Positions 34,424 to 46,418 of a DNA stretch of 64,000 bases are shown in pieces (positions within the stretch are counted from its first letter, which is position 1; the number at the start of each line of letters is the position of its first letter). Location of the stretch: contig JAHLKI010000014.1 in NCBI GenBank assembly GCA_025602905.1, forward strand, positions 1-64,000. The letters are read 5' to 3'. This DNA is from Phlyctochytrium arcticum (Eukaryota > Chytridiomycota > Chytridiomycetes > Chytridiales > Chytridiaceae). The position numbers were made by a program, and so were the translations under genes. The notes beneath the pieces are model-generated. The model had not been told where the DNA came from. It made no database searches and saw nothing but the letters and a program-made list of their open reading frames with translations.

Positions 34424-35379
34424 TCAAAATTGTGGCTGCTCATGTTGTCTCATGCTTAAATTTTCTCGAATGTATCTCCGACTTTCAAAGTCTGCTGCTC
34501 TAATAGGCTCGGGTATTCTATGGCGGCTTGTGCGAAGTGTGAAATCTATCGCGGTTGGTAAAGAGATGCGGTGTCCTTGGGAAACAAAGATTGGATTTTT
34601 AGATGCAGCAGAAGATCGCAAAGCCTGCAAAATCATCATTGTATGGCCAGAAGAAACGTTGCACCAGATGCACATACCGCCCCGTATGTAGTACCGGATT
34701 CCCCATTTATTGCAAACCAGTCTCCGGGGGCTTTAAGGTCAGCAGCAGCCCGGGCCTTGACATCCGAAACGTGTATGCTCTCGTGGGGTAATTCTAGCAT
34801 ATTTTTACCTATGCCGATAGTAGGGATATCTGTGCAAACCCAGTTTTTAGGGTGAGATATGCATCGATTGGTAGTCAAATGCTGCCTTCTATAGAGACCA
34901 GCGCGGGGCAATCATACCCGTGAGAATTCCGACATGACAAGCTGAGCCAAAATGCCGCGGGTGCAAGGTTCCGTTACCGTCAACAAAGAGAAGATGGGGT
35001 AGCAAATCGGGCCGCATGAGTTTGAGTTTTTCAATGAGGGACTTCATGATGGGAAGCTCTCTATACGCTAGATATCCTGGCACATACGGCTCCGTGATAC
35101 ACACTGTCCAGTTCCATTTGCCCGAGAATGAGTATAGGAGACAAAAAGATGTGGGGTTGTGGTGCACCGAACCTTTCTGACAATCTTTGTAAAGTGAGGC
35201 AAGGTCTGGGAAGGACAGGACAACGAGACATCCCACAGCATCATTGCTCCCAGGAACAAAGGAAACATCCAAGCCCGCAATGAGCAAGGGTGTTGTCGAG
35301 CCGTTGGGGAACCGGAGGTCATCCTCCAACACAAGACGTTTCTTCCGTTCGGCCTCTTCGGAAATATCAAACTCCATTC
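34424..35379 (-). CDS. endonuclease V
   Basis: The enzyme cuts nucleic acid 3' to deoxyinosine or, in eukaryotes, mainly inosine in RNA. Conserved motifs: LLIAGLDVSFVPGSND (first catalytic Asp), EPYVPGYLAYRELP with the wedge residues P-Y-V-P-G, FVDGNGTLHPRHFGSACHVG (second catalytic Asp), PTIGIGKNML, then a spread-out tail with NPIFVSQGHRISL and HRIPEPIRAAD. An intron lies between YKDCQK and VCITEPYVPG. Others follow HVGILT and the VCASGAT segment. About 260 residues, as expected. The start is the ATG near 35379 (MEFDISEEAERKK); an AG just before it means a further upstream exon is possible. It converges with the DnaJ gene, 113 bp apart. In a cell that also has TAD1 (inosine maker), it may act on inosine-containing RNA. 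Confidence 0.93.
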
Positions 35380-36081
35380 CTGTTTTGCCGTGCTTCTCGT
35401 CTATCAGCAATTATGACCGCCCTGAGATGGTTGTGACTTATTGATTGCCCTTGTGACCAGGTCCAAATGCCTTTGTGGAACAAATTTGATTTTGAAATTG
35501 TACTCGAGTATATATCATATCATACATTCGGAAAGTTCCAAATTGCTGTAAATAGGAGTCAAAAGTCAATGAAGTCTGCCCTCTGCCCTGCGCCACGACT
35601 CGGCCTTTGCTCCGTTCCTGCGCAGCCCCCTGAAAGTCGCGTTGTGGAAGGCAGGTGATTGATTGCTCCCACACCAGCGAAATTTCCCTTTGTCCAGCGA
35701 AGAGGCCGTTGCATATCACTGTTGCTGTGTTGTTTTGCGTGGTTGCCGCATCCTCGCGATGGCCTGCGATGCGCCGATGGCCCGCCCGGAATGAACGGCC
35801 AGAAATAACGAATGTTCGATAATTCCCTGCAAGCTGCGCGAGCCGGACCGCCGGTTCTAGGAGAGGCAGGGCTCGCAGAGCCGCCCCAGGATCCAGCGCC
35901 ACATCGAAGATCCACCTCCCGGCCAGTGCTAAAAAAAGAATGTTCCGCACCCCTCACGATGTTCCAAATATAAAGGCGTCGCCAGGCTCAACTAAACCCC
36001 AGGGCTCCATTAACATTGCAGAAAAACTCGTCGTGAATATTCTTTCAGCACTACTAGAGACTTCCCCACATACCACTCGCA
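35380..36081. other. GC-rich intergenic region
   Basis: This divergent spacer lies between endonuclease V and the GPI-protein gene. It is GC-richer than the average of the window, so long frames appear on the minus strand (35438-35957), but they have no motif and an Arg/Ala/Gly-biased composition. A TATAAA box lies near its right end. Confidence 0.45.
35969..35974 (+). promoter_or_regulatory. TATA box of the GPI-anchored protein gene
   Basis: TATAAA sits within CCAAATATAAAGGCG, 108 bp before the ATG at 36082, which is a usual distance. It is one of the few clear TATA boxes in front of a host gene here. It suggests strong or regulated expression (inference). Confidence 0.5.
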
Positions 36082-36961
36082 ATGCGTTTCCTAACGACAG
36101 CTTTTTTGGGAGCCTTCCTCGTCCACTCAGCCGTTGCTCAGAATCACACGGTGCCAGATGCAATTGAGTGCGGCCCAGACATTCTCGTCGACGACTTTGC
36201 CAAGTCTACCAAGGCCGCTTTGCCCGGAGAAACTCTGATTCGCTCATTGAACCTTCTTGGTGGTGACTACGGCTCCGTCAACGTGACATTTGAGGTTGAT
36301 ACCACCGCAAAGAACGTCAAGCTTGTCGCAGGCCCAACAGGCCCGGGTCTTCAGAATTTCTTCTTTGCAAAGTTTGTAAGTCACTAGATCCCGTTAGCGA
36401 TCCCTTCAAGGCCATTTCATTCTAACATTTTTGTAGGATGCCGGCGCGTGCTACGATCTTACCAATATGCATGCCGTCGCTTTCGATCTGGTCGCCCCGG
36501 TTGGCGCGACATTCAGCATCACGCTTACTCAAAAGTCACCAAATTGCACTGAACGCCTCCCAGATGACTCTGAATACATTCCATTGACAAAGTATGTCAC
36601 TCCCAATGGTCAACTCCAGACTGTCGTCCTTCCGTGGATAGATTTCAAAAAGAACAGCAAGGGTGATGCCTTTGACTTTGTTCACCTGAAAGACTGGACT
36701 TTGGTCGATTTCAAACCCCAAGGCGCCACCTTCCTGATCAGCAATATTCGCCTTCAGCGTGCCTGCAAAAATAACGGACCATATGGAGTCCCTGCTGCAG
36801 CTACAACGACATTTGGCGCAGCTACTCCAACGGGCGGCGCGAACACTACTCCAACTGGGCAGTCAGAAGCAAATGCATCTTCCAGTGCCAGCAGCTCGTT
36901 CGTTGCCGGAGCTGGTGTCGCATTTGGAACCATCATCTTTGCCCTTATTGCCATGTTGTAA
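36082..36961 (+). CDS. secreted GPI-anchored cell-surface protein
   Basis: ATG 36082 opens a signal peptide (MRFLTTAFLGAFLVHSAVAQ). One intron (about 36376-36436, GTAAGT...TTGTAG) joins FFFAKF to DAGACYDL. The mature part, about 230 residues, has beta-rich segments (SVNVTFEVDTTAKNVKLV, TFSITLTQKSPNC) and four or five Cys (CGP, CYDL, NCTE, ACKNNG) that may pair. It ends with a Ser/Thr/Ala-rich stalk, a small-residue site (NASSSASSS) and a hydrophobic tail (FVAGAGVAFGTIIFALIAML), the signature of a GPI anchor. The fold looks like a galactose-binding or CBM-like jelly roll, but I cannot name the family. It is probably on the plasma membrane or wall. Confidence 0.8.
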
Positions 36962-37391
36962 GCTCGCTAAACCCGACCCACCTATAGTTCTCCCGCTTTC
37001 CCGTATTTTTGTATACAGGCCCACAGGTCTAGCATAGATCCATCCGTACTTAACCCCCTGACATTCTGCCTCTTCACACTAGAATTCCCCACTTTCCCCG
37101 AATGTTCAGTTGATCATCCCTTGCTTCATGTGTTTTTGGAAAATATCTATGAATTACATGTTTGAAACATCGTGTGACTCCAATCCTTGCTCGCATATAA
37201 GTGTACCAATGTTTGTCCCCCACTTTTAAAGTGATTTGACCGTTGAATCTTCTGGTCGCGTCCTTGGCTTGATTACGTACTGCAAATACGCGTGATGCAG
37301 CTCAAGTCTGAGGATGCTCGTCGTTCATGTACTACTAGTGCTGGGTGCTGTTGCATAAAATTGGTCAGGATTTCGACATGCAGGTGCGTCA
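36962..37391. other. intergenic spacer
   Basis: The 3' flank of the GPI-protein gene and the 5' flank of the RhoGAP-like gene. AT-rich; no motif seen. Confidence 0.4.
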
Positions 37392-38986
37392 ATGCTACAG
37401 CCTCCCTACCTCTCAGAAAACTTACTTTCGAATCAGTCCTTGAATGTGATCGGCATACGGACGCGAGTGCAGTCGCCGCCTTTTCTACAATTACCTAGTG
37501 CAGAATTGGCCTTGCCGGAACCATGCGGGACCAAGCGACAGCGGGAACCTGCTGATACAAGTCTGATGACAGAATCCCATTCTTTTCCGCAAAACGGTTG
37601 GTATTGTGGTTGAGAAATCCTTGTCATGCTAAACAGTTCCACTAGACTTTCAATCCACTGCGGACATTTGCGTAAACAACTTGAGTTGCGAGGAGCTACG
37701 CTTCGTGCGAGATAAGGCACAAACAAGGCTGATGAACGACCTGCTAGTGGATTGTATGACACTTCCAAAATCAGATGAAGAGTACTCATATTTGTGGCCA
37801 AAACGTTTACAGAATGAAAGGTTACGGGTAAAGTCTAATGAGTGGGACATTCTCGAAGTATCATCCGACGATTTACCGGACATTCCACAATTAGAATGGA
37901 GGTGCACCTACGAGTATAACCGAGTTCTACGGCGCAGTTTCGCGAATCCGGATCGACACACTGGAGGTTCCAGAACTTGTGGAGGAGTGTGTGCAGACCA
38001 TTCTCGCAGACTTTAGTAAAGCGCAGCAAGATGTGTCCAGCACTATTGAAGGACCATTTGTCCGGATTCTATCGCCCTTGTTCAAGCTTCTCGCAAGCAT
38101 GCCCGCGGTCCTGCCGGTTGACACGCACGAAGTCTGGAAAAGTAATAATGATCTTGCAATATCTTACGTCTGTTCCTAACCGGGCTTCATTGCTAGGTAT
38201 TGTTGTATTGAATATGCACGACGAAACCGCGGCAGTCATACCCACAGCACATGTACGCTATCCAACAAGCAAGCATGAAGATTTGCTCAGGTATGTTAAC
38301 GCGTCGGAAAGCAGGGGCGTCCATACACACTGTATTAAAAATCTTGCAGAGATGCCATGCTTCTTTTGCCCATTGCAAACCGACAATTCGCGCAGTATCT
38401 CTTGTCCTTTGCCTGCCATCTTTGTCGCCAAATACCCGCGAGCCAACAAAGTGCGACAAAACACAATCTAGCCCTACTTTTGGGACCTTTTCTAACGCAT
38501 GCAAAACATCCCGATGTTCCCAGTGCTGAAGATAGCGAGCTAATGTCTGTGGGGGGTTGCGATGCGACATATATACCAATTTCTGAGAAGCCTGCACGAT
38601 CGGCTTGGCCCTCTCGGCTTTTTGAGTTGCTGATGTATGCCGGAGACAGACGAAGTTCGTTGGATAACCTACAAAGTAGTTGCCGGCTGTGGTGTATTCC
38701 GGGAGAACTTGTAAATGATATGCGGGCTAATGTGAGAACGCCGTTAAGAACACCCCGCCGAAAGGGCTCGTCAATATCGCATAGCCATGATGCCAAGCGA
38801 GGCTTGATTGGGGAGCCTGACCAAACAAAGCGTGCTTCAGGCCGGCGAGTTTTTGAAAAAACGAGTTCAGGCACTGCCCAATCTTTCCTGCTTTTCCAGA
38901 AACGGAAAAAGAATTGGATCTTAGTGAATGAGTATGGACAGAATCCACAAGCACGAATGCTGGTGGATAATAGAGAGTTGTGGTAG
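37392..38986 (+). CDS. RhoGAP-like protein, divergent
   Basis: The spliced model starts near ATG 37392. Junctions that hold: HSFPQN to VPLDFQSTADICV (intron 37609-37647), EYNR to VPELVEECVQTIL (weak GTTCTA donor, 43 bp), EVWK to SIVVLNMHDE, and EDLLR to DAMLLLPIANRQF. VPELVEECVQTIL plus TIEGPFVRILS recall the start and Arg-finger loop of RhoGAP domains. LLLPIANRQFAQYLLSFACHL and HNLALLLGPFLTHA match its second half (LP-x-x-N-R..., NLA-x-x-x-GP). The middle, normally D-V-H-x-x-x-x-x-L-K-x-F-x-R-E-L-P, is not recognisable, so it may be catalytically poor or misspliced. The tail is basic and Ser-rich, ending near 38986. If active it would switch off a Rho-type GTPase in polarity or cytokinesis. 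Start and identity are both uncertain. Confidence 0.5.
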
Positions 38987-39143
38987 GTTCTCAAGCCGCT
39001 TGAGGACCCCAACATTCGCTAAAAGACTTTAGGTGCAAGCGCCGTCGACTTTCATCCCATCGAGGGACAATGTCATAAGCATCCACAGACTCCCCCTCGC
39101 AGTATTGTACTTATTCCGCAGTTCCACGGCTCATATGCGACAT

Positions 39144-40858
39144 CTATTGTCCATCCTTGTACTCATTTGCGGGTCCGCCGCGCAATCCCAGCATGCCTAT
39201 AATAGATTCACCCTCTGCCTCGGAGTGAAAATTCACAGCGGCGATATTAATTAGGGTGAGATGTAAACTTTGGTGTTTACCCGTCATTTGCTGGAGCAAA
39301 GGCACCAGCTTATCGTTTGTGACGGTCAATGCACGATCGGGTAGAGTTATGCTAGTGTCATACACATCGACGGGCATCCTAATTGTCCTGAATACTCTGT
39401 AGTTAGTAGATGTTCTCTTCATACCACAAGCACGATTATGATACCTTGATTCTCTCTGACGCGAAGTCTGTCTTTCCCCTCGTTGCCGAATAGTCAACCG
39501 CAACTGCCTAGAGACTTGATGTGAGTTACGCTATGCAGAAGTGAGGCAGACTGCTCAACCTTGCAAATCTTCGCCACCCATGCTCTGCGCTCCACTCTTC
39601 GCTCTGCATCCTTTCCAGTAACAAGACAGCTAATTGTGTCATTCTAGCGGTGGCATCCTTTGAATCATCACAAACCAGAAAAGAGTCTTCGACAGAAATC
39701 TGCTTTGACATGCCAGAAGCAACAACCTCACTGCGATCTACGCCATGCAAAAGTTCATAAATTTTGATTCCCAGGTCCCGGCCAAACATTGCAGTTAATT
39801 CTCTCAGTGGTAGTAGAGTTCGGACAATTCCCACTGTAGGATTGATTTCGACCGAGTGTTCCGCAAAATGCGTGAGAATTTTTTTCCGAACTTCCCGTCC
39901 AATGCCCGGCACACGCCTTAGATACTGGCGTTGCAAGAAAAGATCTGCCGATTGACCAGCCAAGATAGTCGTCTGATCATTCGGTTTATTTTCTCCCGCG
40001 GCTAGTTTCGCGAACAACTTATTGAATGATATTCCTGCTGATGTTGTATAACCCAACTTGGTATGAATGACCTCTCTGAGGAAATATGCGATGGCGTTTC
40101 CGACTCCAAGCACTGCTCTGAAGTCCGGGGTCTCGGATCTGGCATCGCCCGTTCTTTGAAAATCTCCAATGACGTGCCCCTTGGCTATATCATTCCGCAA
40201 AGGAAGCGACGTTCCGCATGGTAAGGTTATGCTGGCGACGTCAGTCAGGCTTTGTGACCAGCGATGTTCTATATAAGCTCCAACGTCAATGAAGACCTCA
40301 TCCATTCCTTGTCGCTGAATGGGGATCTCTGGTGCATTTGTTTCCCCAGTTTTAGAATTAACGTACAAGATTGATTGTACCAAGTTGTAAATTTCTCGAG
40401 ATGCTTGCCTATAGCGGGAGATGTCTGTACACATGTTTATAAAAATCAAATTTCTTCTGAAAAGACTAAGTTTACCTGAACCGTCGATGACAATCAAATC
40501 CGGGCTAACAGGAACGCACGTAAGTAACAAGTCTTTCATGTGGCGAATGACGCTTACCAACTCAATAATGCGTCGGATAGCAGCGCAAGCTTTTGCACAC
40601 CTCTAGAACGTGCAATATAATTGCATGTTACGACTATATGCTGGGAGTTTGATGAGCCGGAGCGGAGTAAAGTTTGTGACAAACCACTGACCTTTTGTCG
40701 TATCGCCACGGGCAAATCGCGGAGGGACGGGTTGCTTATTTCCTCATACTGAGCATAAACTGAAATCATGAGATTTAGCGCAAGTCAAGTGAATATGATA
40801 AGTCAAGAAATCCTTCTTACAATAGTCAACGTCGATCTGAAGTACGACTGGAGGCATC
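39144..40858 (-). CDS. Y-family translesion polymerase (Pol iota type)
   Basis: ATG 40858 opens MPPVVLQIDVDY, joined by an intron to FYAQYEEISNP (first catalytic Asp). Then QK|HIVVTCNYIARSRGVQKLALLSDAL, an intron, CPDLIVIDGS, an intron and DISRYRQASREIYNLV. Next come GMDEVFIDVGAYIE with the catalytic Asp-Glu pair, TTSAGISFNKLFAKLAAGENKP, and helix-hairpin-helix VPGIGREVRKKIL. The little-finger domain includes LRLTIRQRGER and MPVDVYD. Order and spacing match DNA polymerase iota better than eta, kappa or Rev1 (SISFNKLFAKLAA-type thumb, no long insert). About 480 residues with no visible PCNA box or UBZ finger. It bypasses damaged bases in the nucleus. Its ATG lies 82 bp from that of TAD1, so the two genes share a promoter region. 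Confidence 0.9.
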
Positions 40859-40939
40859 TTGCCGCGTGAGCAATTCTTCGCGCAAGTTTCACCAACACTA
40901 GACTGAACACTAAGAATTAAGAGGGAACAGTCCCGAGAA

Positions 40940-42699
40940 ATGGACGGATCGCTTGAAGATATTGCTGACAGTATTGCGCATGCGGTGCAAACAAAATTTG
41001 ACTCCCTCCCACGGAAGGGAAAACCAACACTGCAAGGCAACCGTCTTGAATGGACGGTTTTGGCTGGAATTGTTCAGCAAGACGGCATAGGTTTCCAGAA
41101 TTTTTTTCGGGAGCAAGTGTTTATATCTAATACGACAAACCATCCAAAGAAACGAAAGAATCCAAATTTCAGTGTGTTGCGCTAGGGTGCTGTATGCAGA
41201 ATACATTTTTTGACGCTCATTGTTTTGATACGAAATCAACAGCACGGGCCTCAAATGTCTGTCAACAAGTCAACTAGCATTTGATGGTTCTGCTCTGAAT
41301 GATAGCCACGCAGAGGTAATCTGTCGCCGGGGTTTCGTCAGGTATTTATTTCCATGACCGAATTTCAGAAAATGCGGCTGGATATTGAACGTTCCCAAGA
41401 TATATCTTAAGGCAGGTTGAACAAGCAGAGGACGGACAATCATCCATTCTTGAACGGACCAGTGATCAAAATGGAGCTCCGTACACTCTACGACACGGTA
41501 CTCGTTTTCATCTCTATATATCTCAGGCACCATGTTAGTGTGCAAGCTGCCAATGTGTATTTCCACTCGGCCAACGTACAATATACTTCTGCAGGTGGTG
41601 ACGCAACAATGGAGGCCGTATTACAGGCACAAACACCAGATGAAATGGAACAAAACGAGCGGAAGAAGCGAGAGCATCTGAAACGAAAGCGAGTAGCCAG
41701 CGAGAACGATATTGTGGATACCAGCCCACCGTTGCGGCGGGGCCGGTCCGACATTCATGTTATTGGAGTCTTGCGAACAAAACCTGGACGTGTCGACGCG
41801 GAGCCAACGCAGTCAATGTCTTGCAGGTGACTACGACGCGGATCGTCCAACGGACCACGACAAAATACTCATGAGTACACTATCAGTGATAAGATCGCAG
41901 CGTGGACGGTAATGGGACTGAACGGAGCACTTCTGTCCATTTTGGTCACGCCAATATATTTGGGCAAAATTGTTGTCGGTGATCTATACAACGGTCCCGC
42001 ATTGGAAAGGGCACTTGTGTCTCGAGTTGGCCAAATTGAAGGTAATATATTACATATAATCAGCATCCAATTTTGTTAGTAACAGCATGAAGGGCTCCCT
42101 GGGCCCTTTACTCTGAGACATCCCAAAATAATGCCAACAACTATTCCATTCCGGTGGGGGAAAGCTTACTTATTGCGGAAGAAGGCTGCGAACGACAAAA
42201 TAGTCCCAGCAAGCACAGGTACTTCGTTCAAAATCGACCCAAGAAGGGATTGGTAATGGAGCTTGCCATTTCAGCGATCACTTGGAACTTAGGAGATGGC
42301 AGCAGTGAGGCACTAGTTAACGGTCGTAAACAAGGATCCACTAAAGTGACCGAGAAATCTCAGTGGGTATAAAAGTGATAAGCAGAAATAAATAATAACT
42401 CACGCTCTAGCGCAGATCACATTTATCAAGGCTAACACTCGGTAATTCGATAGCACGAGTTATACGAATTATTCGACCAAGTCTGCTGAGGTAAGGTCCT
42501 AGTCTTGAATGAAGCTTCAAACATGATACAATCCGCTAGCAGCACGGATGGACAATCATACTACGACATCAAACTATTGAACGCGCGGTACCAAGATGCG
42601 AAACGGATTCTTCTCACGACCGTATTTCCAATGTGGGTGAAAAGCGATTCCGTGTACCAAAAATTCCTTCTTGGGCCATTCCCAGCAGAAAGCGGATGA
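40940..42699 (+). CDS. TAD1: tRNA-specific adenosine deaminase 1 (TAD1/ADAT1)
   Basis: This enzyme deaminates A37 to inosine in eukaryotic tRNA-Ala. ATG 40940: DSIAHAVQTKFDSLPRKGKP, then EWTVLAGIVQQDG. All zinc and catalytic residues are present once introns are removed: NDSHAEVICRRGFVR (His and the proton-shuttling Glu), HLYISQAPC|GDATMEAV (Cys split by a short intron, T|GTTAGT...CTGCAG|GT), and SMSC|SDKIAAWTVMGLNG (second Cys). Later: PIYLGKIVVGDLYNG, AITWNLGDGSSEALVNGRKQG and the C-terminal helix YQDAKRILLTTVFPMW. About eight exons, with introns down to about 60 bp. It ends 50 bp from the 3' end of the helicase gene. Confidence 0.94.
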
Positions 42700-42749
42700 T
42701 TCAGTATGATGAAGTGACATCATACTGGAAATTGAACTTAATGACGGAA

Positions 42750-44826
42750 TCAAACATTGCCTGTATCCCGAGAAATTGCTGACGTTGAGCGCCCTTGCTG
42801 GGAAGATGCGGGGGTAAATCGTATAGAATTCGAAAATGAATTTGCGCTTGATTGCATGTTCCCTATGTGGGATTCATTACGTTGTGTGATTCCTCCACGA
42901 CCTCTCGCGCCTCGACCTTGACCTCTGGTTGCCCCTCTGCCCCTAGATTTCGCACCATGCCCTCTTCGGAAATTCCCGTTACGCTGAGCCAACGCCAATA
43001 GCTCCTCAGGTACATGCAAATTGGAATCCTGAAGATTTTGCACTAGAGTTGCTGCGAATGCATCTTCGGCTTCCGTAATCAAGGTATATGCTGTTCCTTT
43101 TTCGCCAGCTCGTCCAGTCCGTCCGATACGGTGTACATGTAAATCAATGTCTCTTGCCACTGCGGTTGGGATCGGAATTAGGCGTTTGAAAACAAGCAGA
43201 ACATGGTAAATGACCGTTACCGTCGTAATTGATGACCGTTCGAACACCCTTAATGTCTAAGCCTCGGGCAGCAACGTCAGAAGTTGCCATGATTTTTAGT
43301 TTATTGCTTCGAAAATCTCGGAGAGTCGTGTCCCGCTCATCTTGAGTCATATCTCCATGCAGGGCAGCACACTGGAACCCTGAACTTCTCAAATTTGATG
43401 TAAGCTCATCCACGCCTAGCTTCCTTCCAACAAAGATGATGACACTGCCGTCGACCTCAAATCGTACGAGATTCCGAATGAGCCACCCCCATTTATGCGA
43501 ATGATCCGGTAGAATTTGGAAGACTTGAGTAACATCGGAATTGGCACCCCCGACATCACCCACCACTATCTTGACAGGCTCACTCAAAATGTCGCGGGCC
43601 AACCTTTCAATAACCCTTTTGAATGTTGCACTGAACAGTAGGGTTTGTCGGTCTGGTCGAATATTGTCGCAAATAGAGCGAACCTGCGGCTCGAATCCAA
43701 GATCAAACATGCGGTCTGCTTCATCCAAGACAAGATACGAAACCCGCCGTAAGTCCAAAGCCTTCATTTTCACGAGATCTATAATACGACCTGGGGTACC
43801 GACAACTATCTCGTTCCCTCCCTTGCGAAGGCTCTTATACTGCTCTCCTTTCGACGCGCCTCCACATACCAGGTTCACCTTGAGATTGTATGATTTTCCG
43901 TACTTCTTTGCTTGCGAACAAATCTGTTGTGCTAATTCACGAGTGGGTGCAAGAACCAAGGCGATAGGTCCATCCCCCTTTACTAACTCTGGCTGATCCA
44001 TGATATGCACTAGCATTGGCCATAAAAATGCAGCGGTTTTCCCACTTCCAGTTTTTGCTATTCCGATGATGTCCCTCCCGCTCAGAGCAATAGGTATCGC
44101 TTGCTTCTGAATTCCGGTTGGTTCTGTAAATCCGTTGGCTCGTATAGATCTCATTAAGATATCATCAAAGCCGAAATGTCCAAAAGAGGCACATGGCGCT
44201 GGAACATCTCGACCAATAACTTGAATTTTAAGAAGATCTCGCAAAGCCGCAACTTCAGTGGCAGATAATGCGGATATATCTTGATGCTGCTGGTAAAAAT
44301 CCTTTCCAATTTCAATGTAATCGATTTCAGAGTGATCTACCGGTGGGAGTGGCTGGATGTCCTTATTCAAAAGTGTGTCGCCCTCCATTATGCCATTAGC
44401 TTCGGAAGCTGCATCAATGGCACGTGCAGTGGCATAAACTTCTTCATCTGAATCAAAATCTTCGGCAATTGTTGTTTTGATTTTAGTCTGTCCGATTTCG
44501 ATTCCCTTGGCTTTCATGTGGCTGATGTAGCTTTCATGAAGATCTTCACCATCCAGATCTCCTCGCATCTGCTCTTTTCCAGGCTTTTTGGTACTTGGAA
44601 GTTGTTGCGCAACCTCTTCGCTAATACCGGCCATAAAAGCGTCCAATTCATCTTCGTCCTCATCCGCAGTCTCATCTGTATCCTTCGAGATGGGAAGTTC
44701 CAAGTCAGCTAAATTTGGCCTCTTGGCAGGCATGACTTCTTCATCAGAATCCTCAGATTCGCCAAAAACTGACTTCTTTCCCTTTCCCACTATTGCCTGC
44801 TCTGGCCGTCCACGCTTTGCGAACAT
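42750..44826 (-). CDS. DEAD-box RNA helicase, DDX42 type
   Basis: One long exon from ATG 44826 and a second after an intron near 43220-43160 give about 700 residues. N-terminus: acidic, with DDELDAFMAGI, the motif shared by DDX42/DDX46/Prp5 helicases. Core motifs: GFTEPTGIQKQAIP (Q), AKTGSGKTAAF (I), PTRELAQQ (Ia), TPGRIIDLV, VLDEADRMFDLGF (II), SATF (III), IIFVGRK, TSDVAARGLDIKGV, then after splicing VARDIDLHVHRIGRTGRAG (VI). The C-terminal tail is Arg/Gly-rich (GAKSRGRGATRGQGRG). DDX42 (SF3b125) associates with the U2 snRNP SF3b complex before spliceosome assembly. The closest alternative, Prp5, has a longer N-terminus. Confidence 0.92.
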
Positions 44827-45031
44827 GTCATGCTACAGTGGATGTCTACAGTACGTGCCGTCGATAATATCGCATCACAGAGTTTCGGTCCGTTCGGAGC
44901 CAGAGACTTTGCGTCACGTGCGCTTAGTCGATTCAGCACGATGGATGTACTCGGGCACGGCGGAATTGGTAGACCTTCCCTTTCGCAAATCGGCGTCGTT
45001 TCCCTATAGAAGTGGAAGGTAAAGATCATGA

Positions 45032-45066
45032 ATCCATCCATCCATCCATCCATCCATCCATCCATC
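45032..45066. repeat. (ATCC)n microsatellite
   Basis: About 8.5 copies of ATCC lie between the divergent helicase and S5 genes, 135 bp before the S5 ATG. They could affect promoter spacing. The length is likely variable between strains. Confidence 0.92.
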
Positions 45067-45200
45067 AGCACGGACGAATTTTGGGAGGGGGGACGTATAG
45101 TGGATACGAACGAGGACACTCAGAACTTTGCACCCAAGTGACGGCTCGTCTCTCAGGAACCTCTGACTAATTGCGTGATTTCGGAATTGCAGAACGCACA

Positions 45201-46418
<1,218 letters not shown>

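Noticed and set aside
35438..35957. Two overlapping long minus-strand frames between endonuclease V and the GPI-protein gene.
   Set aside because: They lie in a GC-rich promoter region, have Arg/Ala/Gly-biased translation, no motif and no splice support.
44948..44975. GCACGGCGGAATTGGTAGAC, which resembles the 5' half of a bacterial-type tRNA-Leu.
   Set aside because: There is no anticodon arm, no B box and no acceptor pairing downstream, so it is probably chance.
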